64,000 nucleotides of DNA from Aliishimia sp963721175 (GTDB taxonomy: Bacteria > Pseudomonadota > Alphaproteobacteria > Rhodobacterales > Rhodobacteraceae), in NCBI GenBank assembly GCA_963721175.1, contig CAVRIG010000020.1, positions 62,001 to 126,000 of the forward strand, in the 5' to 3' direction. The position numbers and the translations under genes are program-made. Positions within the stretch are counted from its first letter, which is position 1. Each line of letters starts with the position of its first letter. The notes beneath the pieces are model-generated. The model was not told where the DNA came from and did not search any database. It worked only from the letters and a program-made list of their open reading frames with translations. This document shows, one piece after another, positions 17,826 through 25,452 of the stretch.

Positions 17826-18859
17826 TGGCTCGCTTTCGTACGATCATTCTCCAGAACCGCGGGTTCACGACGGCGCTCGTCCTCTTTTCCGTCCTGTTTC
17901 TCGGATACCAGATGATGCACCCGCGCGGGTTCTCGACCGCCGTGATGATCCAGAACGCCAACGAAAGCGTGGCCATTGCATTCGTCGCCATGGCGCAGAC
18001 GATCCCCGTGCTGATGGGCGGTCTCGACCTGTCAGTCGGGGCGGTCATGACGTTGACCAACTGCATCGCGTCCGTCGTCGTCACCGGTTCGCCGATACAG
18101 ATCGTGTTCGGCATGGCGCTGACTCTGGCCTCCGGCACCGCCTTCGGCCTCTTGAACGGGCTGATCGTTGTCCGCGGGCGCATCCAGCCGATTATCGCCA
18201 CGCTTGCGACCGGGGCCGTAGCACTCGGCCTTGCCCTCGCGATCCGGCCGAGCCCCGGAGGTGATATAGATGCCGACTTGAACTGGGCGCTGACCAACTC
18301 GATCTGGGACCTTGTCGACACCTTCGGTGGAGATCCCGATACGTGGTGGATTGTGCCCTTCGCGAACGTGCCGGTTCCGTGGCTCATCCTGATCTTGCTC
18401 GGCGTCTGCGTCTGGGTGCCGTTCAAGCGGACGGTGACGGGCCGTACGATCTACTCGGTCGGGTCATCTGAAAGCGCGGCCTACATGTCGGGTCTGCCGG
18501 TGGCACGCGCCAAGATCGCGGCCTTTACGCTGGCGGGGTTCTTTGCGTCCTGCGGCGGCCTCTACCTCGCGATCCAGACCTCTTCGGGCAACGCGGACGT
18601 GTCGCAGGCGGGGGCCTATACGCTCAATTCGATTGCCGCCGTGGTTCTCGGCGGAACAGCACTGCTCGGTGGGATCGGCGGTGCCGTCGCATCTATTGTG
18701 GGGGCGCTGATCCTGCGGACAATTTCTTTCTACTTCCGAATCCTCTCCATCGACCCGCTTCTCCAGCCACTTATCGAAGGTCTTGTATTGCTCCTCGCCG
18801 TCAGCCTCGGCGCGCTGCGAACCCTCCGAGTCAGAAACCGGCTGGAGCTCTTCCGATGA
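17825..18859 (+). CDS. Sugar ABC transporter permease 1 (RbsC type)
   Basis: The 344-residue inner-membrane protein has about nine hydrophobic helices and the family signatures of BPD_transp_2 permeases: MGGLDLSVGAVMTLTN in the first conserved block, and NSIAAVVLGGTALLGGIGG near the end, the segment that contacts the ATPase. It overlaps the ATPase stop by one base and its own stop overlaps the second permease by four (ATGA), showing tight coupling. With permease 2 it would form the membrane channel as a heterodimer. Confidence 0.88.
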   Translation: MARFRTIILQNRGFTTALVLFSVLFLGYQMMHPRGFSTAVMIQNANESVAIAFVAMAQTIPVLMGGLDLSVGAVMTLTNCIASVVVTGSPIQIVFGMALTLASGTAFGLLNGLIVVRGRIQPIIATLATGAVALGLALAIRPSPGGDIDADLNWALTNSIWDLVDTFGGDPDTWWIVPFANVPVPWLILILLGVCVWVPFKRTVTGRTIYSVGSSESAAYMSGLPVARAKIAAFTLAGFFASCGGLYLAIQTSSGNADVSQAGAYTLNSIAAVVLGGTALLGGIGGAVASIVGALILRTISFYFRILSIDPLLQPLIEGLVLLLAVSLGALRTLRVRNRLELFR

Positions 18860-19818
18860 GCCGCGTTCTCAATCTTTCGAGCGAGGACAAGCCCATCGTA
18901 ATCGCGTTGGTCTTCCTTGTGGTCATCGTGCTTGTCGGCACCGGCTACACGTTTGCGACGCAGGGCACAGCGCCGATGCTTGCACCGTCCTACCTGCTGC
19001 AACAGTTACAGATCGGCTCCTTCCTCGGCGTCTGTGCAGCGGGTATGATGCTGGTGATTCTGCTCGGCCATATCGACCTCTCGATACCCTGGACTCTAAC
19101 TGCGGCGGCCATGATGGCCACGACCGTGGGTGGGCCTTGGGCGATCCCGACCGGGTTGCTGGTAGGCCTTCTTGTCGGGCTGCTGAACGGGGTCGGCGTG
19201 GCCTACCTGCGGATCCCGTCAATGATCTTCACGCTTGGCGTGGATTCGGTCTTGCGGGGTCTCATGGTCGCCCATACCGGCGGCTTCGCGCCGCAGACCG
19301 AAGCTTCTCCCCTCATGCGCTTCCTCGCCGCCGGAAAAATCTTCGGCTTTCCGGTTGCTCTTGGGGTCTGGACGCTGGTCTCGGTCATCATCGCCGTCAT
19401 TCTTACCCGTACCGGTTTCGGCCGGGCGGTCTACGCGACAGGTTCGCGGGAGCGCGCGGCGTTTCTTTCCGGCATCCGCACACCGTGGGTGGTGATCGGC
19501 GGCTTCGTTTGTTCGGCACTCTGCGCTTCGGTCGCGGGGGTACTGCTGGCGGGCTATTCCGCCAAGGCCTATCAGGGCATGGGCAATGCCTATCTCTTGC
19601 CGTCCATCGCGGCAGTAGTCTTGGGCGGCACCCACATCCTCGGCGGACGGGGACGCTACCTCGGCACGCTTGTAGGGGTGGTGCTGATCGTATTCCTGAA
19701 TTCGGTGCTCTCGATCATGCAGATGCCCGAGGCCTACCGTCAGATCATCTATGGCACGGTCATCATCGTGATGCTGCTGGTCTACGGGCGCGAGCAGGTG
19801 GGTGCTGCGCGAAACTGA
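18856..19818 (+). CDS. Sugar ABC transporter permease 2 (RbsC type)
   Basis: The 320-residue protein has the same fold as permease 1: LLGHIDLSIPWTLTAAAMMA, RIPSMIFTLGVDSVLRGL, LPSIAAVVLGGTHILGGRG. The N-terminus is short and cytoplasmic. It is the last gene of the transporter operon; DNA after 19818 turns into transposase remnants, so a catabolic gene that might once have followed is not present. Confidence 0.88.
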   Translation: MSRVLNLSSEDKPIVIALVFLVVIVLVGTGYTFATQGTAPMLAPSYLLQQLQIGSFLGVCAAGMMLVILLGHIDLSIPWTLTAAAMMATTVGGPWAIPTGLLVGLLVGLLNGVGVAYLRIPSMIFTLGVDSVLRGLMVAHTGGFAPQTEASPLMRFLAAGKIFGFPVALGVWTLVSVIIAVILTRTGFGRAVYATGSRERAAFLSGIRTPWVVIGGFVCSALCASVAGVLLAGYSAKAYQGMGNAYLLPSIAAVVLGGTHILGGRGRYLGTLVGVVLIVFLNSVLSIMQMPEAYRQIIYGTVIIVMLLVYGREQVGAARN

Positions 19819-19889
19819 GCCGGCCCGAAGAAAGCGCGCCGGGATTTGTTGGGGAAACCGTTGCGCTGAGTGTAATGGCAAGGCCTACA

Positions 19890-20165
19890 TATGCGGCACA
19901 GTGGAAGCTAAGTGGCTTTCTTCCCATCGTCGAACAGGTTCCCAACGAGTCGGATCTCGTTCAGAACACCGGGCTTACAATCTACGAAGTGGGCCCGGCG
20001 GATCGCGCGAAACGTCTGATCACCTTAACGTGGCCTTCGCCGACGACAGTCCCTGCAGCCCGAGCACCGGACCAGGCCGGTGCTTCAGGACACCATGATA
20101 ACCTTCGATCCAGTTGTTTTCCTGTACTTGCGTCACATGTCGCATCGCATCGTCCGGGCCGAGAC
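19890..20165 (-). pseudogene. IS6-like DDE transposase, C-terminal remnant
   Basis: Read on the minus strand, the segment near 20110 gives QENNWIEGYHGVLKHRPGP and then GLQGLSSAKATLR. One frame over it continues TFRAIRRAHFVDCKPGVLNE and IRLVGNLFDDG. Together these resemble the last third of IS6-like transposases, with the catalytic Glu region (NNxIExxH), a Gly-x-x-(S/T)-hydrophobic segment and the C-terminal tail. It has no start and at least one frame change, so it is a relic. The exact family is uncertain. Confidence 0.45.
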
Positions 20166-20401
20166 GGGCGTTTTATTCGTACACTCTGTCTGCCCAAGGG
20201 GGTGTCGATCAGCCCACTCACTACATCGAACCCGCCGCCGAGGCCAGAAAGCATGTTCAGTTCGCGCATCAGATGCACCAAACACGGCACAGCGGGCATG
20301 AAAAACTGTTTCGGGATGCAAAACGGTATAACCAACGAACGGAGGGCATCCTACTTGGGGGATGTCGGTGTAGGTCTCACAGCGCACGGGAGTGGATATT
20401 G
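20166..20401. other. Region upstream of cyanophycinase gene
   Basis: No gene is recognised. Open frames here are short and of unrelated composition. The stretch should contain the cyanophycinase promoter, but no convincing -35/-10 pair or operator was found by eye. Confidence 0.3.
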
Positions 20402-21628
20402 ATGCGCCTTGTTGCCCCCCTTTTTCTCTTCTTGCTTGCAGCTCTACCCCGACCCGCCTTCGCGGAGGGCCACCTCGTCATTGTCGGCGGCGGACTGAAG
20501 GTGGACAACGAAGCTGTCTACCGCGCCTTTCTCGATGCGCGGCCGGACGGATCGCCTGGGATCTTGATCATCCCTGCCGCTTCGGGCGAAGCGAGCGCTT
20601 CCGCTGCGGCGGCTCGCGATGCGATGGTGAAGCACGGGGCAAGCTCCGCCGGCATCGCCATCGCCGAGATCGCGCTGAAGGACGATCCGGGCACGCGCAC
20701 CGTCGATGAGAGCCGCTGGGCGAGGAACGTCGACAGCGAGGAGGAGCTTGCGAAGATCGGAAACGCCGGCGCGATCTGGTTCACCGGCGGTGACCAGTCG
20801 CGCATCACCGGCCTGCTGCTCACCAATAGCGGCGAGGACACGCCCTACCTCGCCGCCATCCGCGGGCGCTACGCGGCGGGAGCGGTTATCGGCGGCACTT
20901 CGGCTGGGGCTGCAATCATGAGTGGGGCGATGCTCACCGGAGGCGACTCGATCGGCGCGCTGCTGCCCGGGGAAGTAGGCGAGGAAATCAGCCTTGCGCG
21001 GGGGCTCCACTTCCTGCGCAGCACTCTCATCGACCAGCATTTCGGCGAGCGCGCGCGTCTCGGGCGGCTCGCGGTGGCCCTGATCCGGCTGAAGAAAGCG
21101 CTGCCCATGGGTCTTGGCATTGACGAGGACACAGCGCTCGTCGTCCAGCCGGGCCAGCTGAGCGCGACCATAATCGGCGGAGGTTATGTGACCGTTTTGA
21201 ATGCAGCCGGGGCGACGGCATCGCCCGGAGAACACGCACACATCACCGATCTCAGCGTCAGTCTCGCAGGTGAGGGCGACGAAATCGACCTCACCGATGG
21301 TTCCGTAAAACCGGCCTGGTATCGCAAGGACACGAAGGGCCGCGAATATTTCGAGCGAGCTGCGCCAGAAGGCGGCGGAATGGCCGTGCAGGGGACGATG
21401 CTGGCCGAGGTTATCGGAGAGGCGCTTATGGACAATGCAGCCAGCGATGAAGTCGTGCGCTATTCCTTCAGCGGCGATCTCGGCATTGCCTACCGCTTCA
21501 GCCAAACCAACTCCTCGCGCGCCGCATGGGGCCGCGACGAGGCGGGAAAGGCCGCCTATTCCATTTCCGGCGTCGGATTCAATATCGAACCCGTCGCCGT
21601 CTCGATCCGGCCACTGGGGGATGAATGA
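20402..21628 (+). CDS. cphB: Cyanophycinase, exported (peptidase S51 family)
   Basis: Cyanophycinase cuts cyanophycin (multi-L-arginyl-poly-L-aspartate) to beta-Asp-Arg dipeptides. The 408-residue product has a signal peptide (MRLVAPLFLFLLAALPRPAF), so it would act outside the cytoplasm, like the extracellular CphE type rather than the cytosolic cyanobacterial CphB. Family marks are HLVIVGGG, AIWFTGGDQ (129-132), the nucleophile elbow GGTSAGAAIMSG with Ser167 as catalytic residue, and a later GLGIDEDTALVV. The C-terminal 100 residues extend beyond the minimal domain. Its stop overlaps the start of an isoaspartyl-peptidase gene (ATGA), the enzyme that would split the dipeptide. Scavenging of external cyanophycin as a nitrogen source is inferred. 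Confidence 0.83.
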   Translation: MRLVAPLFLFLLAALPRPAFAEGHLVIVGGGLKVDNEAVYRAFLDARPDGSPGILIIPAASGEASASAAAARDAMVKHGASSAGIAIAEIALKDDPGTRTVDESRWARNVDSEEELAKIGNAGAIWFTGGDQSRITGLLLTNSGEDTPYLAAIRGRYAAGAVIGGTSAGAAIMSGAMLTGGDSIGALLPGEVGEEISLARGLHFLRSTLIDQHFGERARLGRLAVALIRLKKALPMGLGIDEDTALVVQPGQLSATIIGGGYVTVLNAAGATASPGEHAHITDLSVSLAGEGDEIDLTDGSVKPAWYRKDTKGREYFERAAPEGGGMAVQGTMLAEVIGEALMDNAASDEVVRYSFSGDLGIAYRFSQTNSSRAAWGRDEAGKAAYSISGVGFNIEPVAVSIRPLGDE

Positions 21629-21665
21629 CTGCACATTACGCCATCGCGCTGCATGGGGGAGCATG
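21625..21665 (+). pseudogene. Isoaspartyl peptidase/asparaginase, first 13 codons
   Basis: The frame MTAHYAIALHGGA starts four bases inside the cyanophycinase stop and carries the conserved HGGA of plant-type asparaginase / isoaspartyl dipeptidase (Ntn hydrolase). It is then cut by the left end of an IS6 element. The rest of the gene is not found in the window. The partner enzyme expected to complete beta-Asp-Arg breakdown has therefore been lost here. Confidence 0.6.
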
Positions 21666-22250
21666 GGCTGTGTCAGGTTGCTGGTGGTGCGAGGGTGGCG
21701 TAGCGTTGTCGCATGCTGAATGTCGAAGATGCTTCCCGGATCAAAGGTATCCGATTTCCTCGGAGCTTCATTGGCTACGCGGTTTGGGCCTATCATCGGT
21801 TCGCCCTGAGCCAGCGTGATGTCGAAGATCTTTTAGCGGAACGCGGGGTCACGGTGTCATACGAGACGATCCGCGATTGGGTTGGCCGCTTCGGGCACAA
21901 GTTTGCCGCCAGGATCCGACGCGACCGTCCGGCTCAGGCCGACAAGTGGCATCTTGATGAAGTCGTCTTCCGGATCAAGGGGCGCTGCCACTGGCTGTGG
22001 CGCGCGGTCGACGCAAATGGCAACGTTCTCGACATTCTGGTCCAGTCCAAACGGGACAAGGCCGCCGCCAAGCGGTTCTTGCGCAAACTCCTGAAACGCT
22101 GGGGCCTGCCACATGTCATGGTGACCGACAAGCTTCGATCCTACGCGGCAGCAAAATCCCAGGTCGCCCCGGGACTCGAGCATCGCCAGCACAAGGGTCT
22201 TCTGTGGTTGCCCTCCGTGATGCAAGAAGTTTTTCAAACCGTGTAAACTG
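21666..22250 (+). mobile_element. IS6-family element, right end missing
   Basis: The left end begins near GGCTGTGTCAGGTTGC, 47 bp before the transposase start, and interrupts the isoaspartyl-peptidase gene. The transposase loses family similarity near 22200, so the element is truncated on the right and no matching inverted repeat is seen there. Confidence 0.6.
21713..22246 (+). pseudogene. IS6-family transposase, C-terminally truncated
   Basis: The product has the IS6/IS26-type helix-turn-helix (YAVWAYHRFALSQRDVEDLL, then ERGVTVSYETIRDWV) and two of the three DDE residues (WHLDEVVFRIKG and VMVTDKLRSY). At GLEHRQHKGL the expected NNRAENSH block with the catalytic Glu is replaced by unrelated LWLPSVMQEVFQTV. 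At 177 residues it is about 60 short and lacks the third acidic residue, so it should be inactive. Confidence 0.75.
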
Positions 22251-22425
22251 AACTGGGGATCGAGTGCGAGCTTCTTTCAAGCCTTTGAACGCGGCGCTTT
22301 CAGAAGCCGCTGGCCGAGATGGTGATCTGCGGATCAGGTCCAGATCTGAACATCGAGCTTTGGTGCTCTTTCCCTTATCCTGGTTTTTCCGATCCAGATC
22401 TGTTCGATCATTCTGCCCGTTCAGG
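22251..22425. other. Short spacer between IS fragments
   Basis: No coding sequence or clear repeat was recognised. It separates the truncated IS6 from the inverted IS66 tail and may include the outer end of the latter. Confidence 0.3.
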
Positions 22426-22764
22426 TCATTGACTTCTCACACCTCCTTCACCGTATCCGTCCGGCGTGACTGCCGTTGACATTAAACGTGGCTTCCAGTT
22501 CCACGGGGTAAGTTCGTCGATACGGTTGATCTTGTGATTGGCGATGTGGGTCAGCACCCATGTCAGCCAAGCTTCCGGATCGACGCTGTTCATGCCGGCG
22601 GTCTCGATGAGGGTGTAGGTGGTCGCGGGGGCATTGCCACCGCCTTCCGAGCCCATGAAGAGATAATTCTTGCGCCCCAGAATCAGCGGTCTGATTGACC
22701 GCTCGCTGATATTGTTGTCCAGCTCGATCTGGCCGTCTTTGAAATAGGTCCGGGCCTTTGCCAC
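22426..22764 (-). pseudogene. IS66 transposase (TnpC), C-terminal fragment
   Basis: On the minus strand the product reads KDGQIELDNNISERSIRPL, LGRKNYLFMGSEGGGNA, TYTLIETAGMNSVDPEAWL and HKINRIDELTPWNW. This is the last 100 residues of the IS66 DDE transposase, including the conserved D-N-N-x-x-E-R motif. The upstream 400 residues are missing and the N-terminal side joins another transposase fragment. Confidence 0.75.
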
Positions 22765-22900
22765 GCGCCTCGGCCCGCGACTTGTGCAGCGTCGCCTCGG
22801 AAATCCCTTCCTCCAGCGACAACTGCCGAATGGCCATCTTGCTCGGCGGCAGCATCCGCCTCAGCACTGCCGCCTTGCGTTCCGGTGAATATCCAAGTCA
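22755..22900 (-). pseudogene. Transposase helix-turn-helix fragment
   Basis: One frame away from the IS66 tail the minus strand reads GYSPERKAAVLRRMLPPSKM, then AIRQLSLEEGISEATLHKSR and AEARGKG. This is the DNA-binding N-terminus of a two-part transposase (HTH_Tnp_1/IS3 OrfA-like). An in-frame TGA lies directly before it, and it merges into the IS66 fragment, so both are relics joined at a breakpoint. Confidence 0.5.
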
Positions 22901-22985
22901 TCGTCCTATCCCGCCCGCCTGAAAAGTAGAGGAAAAGTAGAGCAGCGGACAACTTCCCTGACACAGGGGGTCTGATCTCTTTTGG

Positions 22986-23296
22986 TTGAGCGATGCGCAG
23001 ATGGTGCGTCTGGAGCCCTATTTTCCGAAGTCCCACGGCAAGCCGCGCGTCGATGACCGTCGGGTGCTGAGCGGGATTATCTTCATCAATCGCAATGGGT
23101 TGCGTTGGCGCGATGCGCCTGCGGAATACGGCCCGCACATGACGCTCTACGACCGTTGGAAGCGGTGGCGCGACAAGGGCGTCTTCGCACGGATCATGGC
23201 AGGTCCGGCCGCAGAGCACGGTGAAAGGAAGACTGTGATGATCGACGCCACGTATCCCGAGGCACATCGGACAGCGACCGGTATGGGCGCGAAAAA
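22986..23296 (+). pseudogene. IS5-family transposase, 5' half
   Basis: From TTG at 22986 the product reads LSDAQMVRLEPYFPKSHGKP, VLSGIIFINRNGLRWRDAP, LYDRWKRWRDKGVFARIM and KTVMIDATYPEAHRTAT. This is the typical first half of IS427-group transposases, with the first catalytic Asp in MIDATY. The frame runs into the inserted IS110 after GAKK and stops at 23304-23306. Confidence 0.75.
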
Positions 23297-24830
23297 GATC
23301 CCATGATGAGTGGTGGACAGCGGCCTGCGGGAAAGCAGAGTCGGTTTGCTACTAACCACTCTGGAGGGACTTGCCATGACAGCTGAACCAGTTTCGCCAC
23401 CTGCCGCTATCCGCGTTGATCTTGGTGCGATTTTCATCTCGTTGGAACTGTCGAAATCGATCTGGTTGATAACTTCGCTGACGCCAGGCAGCGAGAAGAT
23501 GTCCCGCCATTCGGTGCCAGGCGGTGACATGGCGGCCCTTCTGGCCTGTCTGACCGCATTGCGGGAGAAAGCGGTGGCGCATGCCGGCAAGCACTTTCCG
23601 GTGGTTATCATCCAGGAAGCGGGGCTCGACGGTTTCTGGATCCACCGCGCGCTGGAGGCGGAAGACTGGATCACGAGCCATGTCGTGGACGCCGCCTCGA
23701 TTGCGGTGTCGCGCCGGCGCCGCCGGGCGAAGACCGACCGCATCGACGGAGAGACGTTGGTTCGCACACTGATGGCCTGGATGCGGGGTGAACCGCGCGT
23801 ATGCTCGATGGTCCGCGTGCCGACGGTTGAGGATGAGGATCGCCGCCGGATCGGTCGGGAACGCAAGGCGCTGGTCGAGGAGCGCAAGCGGCACGTCAAT
23901 CGGATCAAGGGGCTGCTCTTCAGCGTTGGCATCCGAGGCTATGAGCCGATACGTCGCGACCGGCGCGAGCGTCTTGAGGAGCTGCGGACGGGCGCCGGCT
24001 TGCCAATGCCTGCCTATCTCAAGTTGCAGATCGGCCGCGAGCTTGACCGGCTGGAATTGCTGGTTGAACAGATCAAGGCCGTCGAGACCGAGCGTGATGC
24101 GTCATGTGCCCAGGCGGGTGAGGCGTCGCCGCAGGCGATGCTCAAGGACATCAAGGGCATTGGCGCGGAGTTTGCCAGCACCCTGGCGCATGAGGGACTG
24201 TTCCGGCAGTTCGACAACCGGCGCCAGGTCGCAGCCTATGCCGGGCTTGCGCCTTCACCCTGGCGCAGCGGCGGCATCGATCGTGAGCAGGGCGTCTCGA
24301 AGGCAGGCAATCCAAGGCTGCGCACAACGATGATCCAGCTGGCCTGGCTCTGGTTGCGCCATCAGCCGGACTCGGCCCTGACGCATTGGTTCCATGAACG
24401 TATCCGCCACAGTGGTGGACGCGGAAAGAAGGTCGCGATCGTGGCACTGGCGCGCAAACTCCTCGTCGCCTTGTGGAAGTATGCAACCGGCGGCGTCGTG
24501 ATCGATGGAGCCGTCATGACCAGGGCTTGAGCACATTCCCCCAATTCAACCCAATCCTCGGGGCCTGAGAAGCCCTGATGGATCCAGGCGAACGGACCGA
24601 AGCCCCCCATGGCTTCAAATGCCGAACAAAAGAATGGTTCCGTTCCTCTGAGACCACCCCGAATGCGGGATCATGGTGCAGCCGTCCTGAGCGGCGACCG
24701 GATATGAGGTGGTACAGGTGAGGCGCGGCCTGCCGGTACTGAGAACGGGCGCAACTGGATACCGTCGATGGCAGAAAGAAAGGGCTACAGAATGGCTGCA
24801 CACCCCTTGACCTCCAAATCATCATATGAG
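23297..24830 (+). mobile_element. Intact IS110-family element
   Basis: An element of about 1.53 kb with one complete transposase gene, a 5' leader of about 80 bp and about 300 bp of 3' non-coding DNA, a usual IS110 layout. It lies inside the first reading frame of the IS5 element. IS110 elements lack terminal inverted repeats, so the borders are set by where the IS5 sequence stops and resumes, to within a few bases. Confidence 0.65.
23376..24530 (+). CDS. IS110-family transposase
   Basis: The complete 384-residue recombinase has a RuvC-like N-terminal domain (IFISLELSKSIWLITSL and VIIQEAGLDGFWIHRAL, then AKTDRIDGETLVRTL, supplying the acidic residues). A long helical middle and the C-terminal Transposase_20 domain follow (LKDIKGIGAEFASTLAHEG, QVAAYAGLAPSPWRSGG, VSKAGNPRLRTTMIQLAWL, with the conserved Ser). 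The ATG at 23376 is preceded by GGAGGGAC; the frame is open 22 codons further. It is the only apparently intact transposase in the window, so this insertion is probably the most recent. Confidence 0.85.
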   Translation: MTAEPVSPPAAIRVDLGAIFISLELSKSIWLITSLTPGSEKMSRHSVPGGDMAALLACLTALREKAVAHAGKHFPVVIIQEAGLDGFWIHRALEAEDWITSHVVDAASIAVSRRRRRAKTDRIDGETLVRTLMAWMRGEPRVCSMVRVPTVEDEDRRRIGRERKALVEERKRHVNRIKGLLFSVGIRGYEPIRRDRRERLEELRTGAGLPMPAYLKLQIGRELDRLELLVEQIKAVETERDASCAQAGEASPQAMLKDIKGIGAEFASTLAHEGLFRQFDNRRQVAAYAGLAPSPWRSGGIDREQGVSKAGNPRLRTTMIQLAWLWLRHQPDSALTHWFHERIRHSGGRGKKVAIVALARKLLVALWKYATGGVVIDGAVMTRA

Positions 24831-25290
24831 GGGGGCCCAATGACCAACGGGGACGCCCGATCGGGCGCACCAAGGGCGGTATGACCACGAAACTGCACGC
24901 CATCTGCGACAGCCAGGGACGCCCGCTGAACCTTTTCGTAACGGCAGGACAGGTCAGCGATTACATCGGAGCGCGGGCTTTGCCGGGCAGCCTGCCGGAT
25001 GGAGATAACTAAAGTTTTTTTCAGACTGGCTGCTCGGGGACCGCGGCTACGACGCCGACTGGTTCAGAGAGGCATTGAAGGACAAAGGGATAAAGCCTTG
25101 CATCCCTGGCCGGAAGTCCCCCGGAAAGACGATCGAATACGACAAGCGCCGCTCCAAACTACGCAACCGGATCGAGATCATGTTCGGGCGCCTGAAGGAC
25201 TGGCGCAGGGTTGCCACACGCCACGACCGATGTCCGAAGGTCTTCTTCTCCGCCATCGCGCTCGCAGCCACTGTCTTGTTCTGGCTATGA
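24831..25290 (+). pseudogene. IS5-family transposase, 3' half
   Basis: The second half reads GRPIGRTKGGMTTKLHAICD, FVTAGQVSDYIGARALPGSL, then, after a break, DWLLGDRGYDADWFREALK, PCIPGRKSPGKTIEYDKRR, RIEIMFGRLKDWRRVATR and FFSAIALAATVLFWL to a stop at 25290. Between PDG and DWLLG an extra stretch of about 19 bp (near 25003-25022, with a run of seven T) breaks the frame. The catalytic Asp (GDRGYDADW) and Glu (RIEIMFGR) are still encoded. Confidence 0.72.
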
Positions 25291-25452
25291 AACAACAACG
25301 AGTCCCGAGCCTAAGCATGGAACAGCACTGCCTTATCATCGGCCTGTAAATTCTGAATTCTTCCGGAAGGCAGATCCTGATAACGCGGGCCATGATCAAC
25401 GCAATTTGGTATCGACTCTCGCAAAATAGCGGTGAATGATCGAACTTTCATG

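Larger units (their letters stand above)
22930..25310 (+). mobile_element. IS5-family (IS427-like) element split by an IS110 insertion
   Basis: The first half of an IS5 transposase lies at 22986-23296 and the second at about 24831-25290 in the same direction. Joining across the intervening IS110 restores KKGGPMTNGDARSGAPRAV, the usual end of the first reading frame. The outer ends near 22945 and 25305 were not resolved to the base. Confidence 0.65.
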
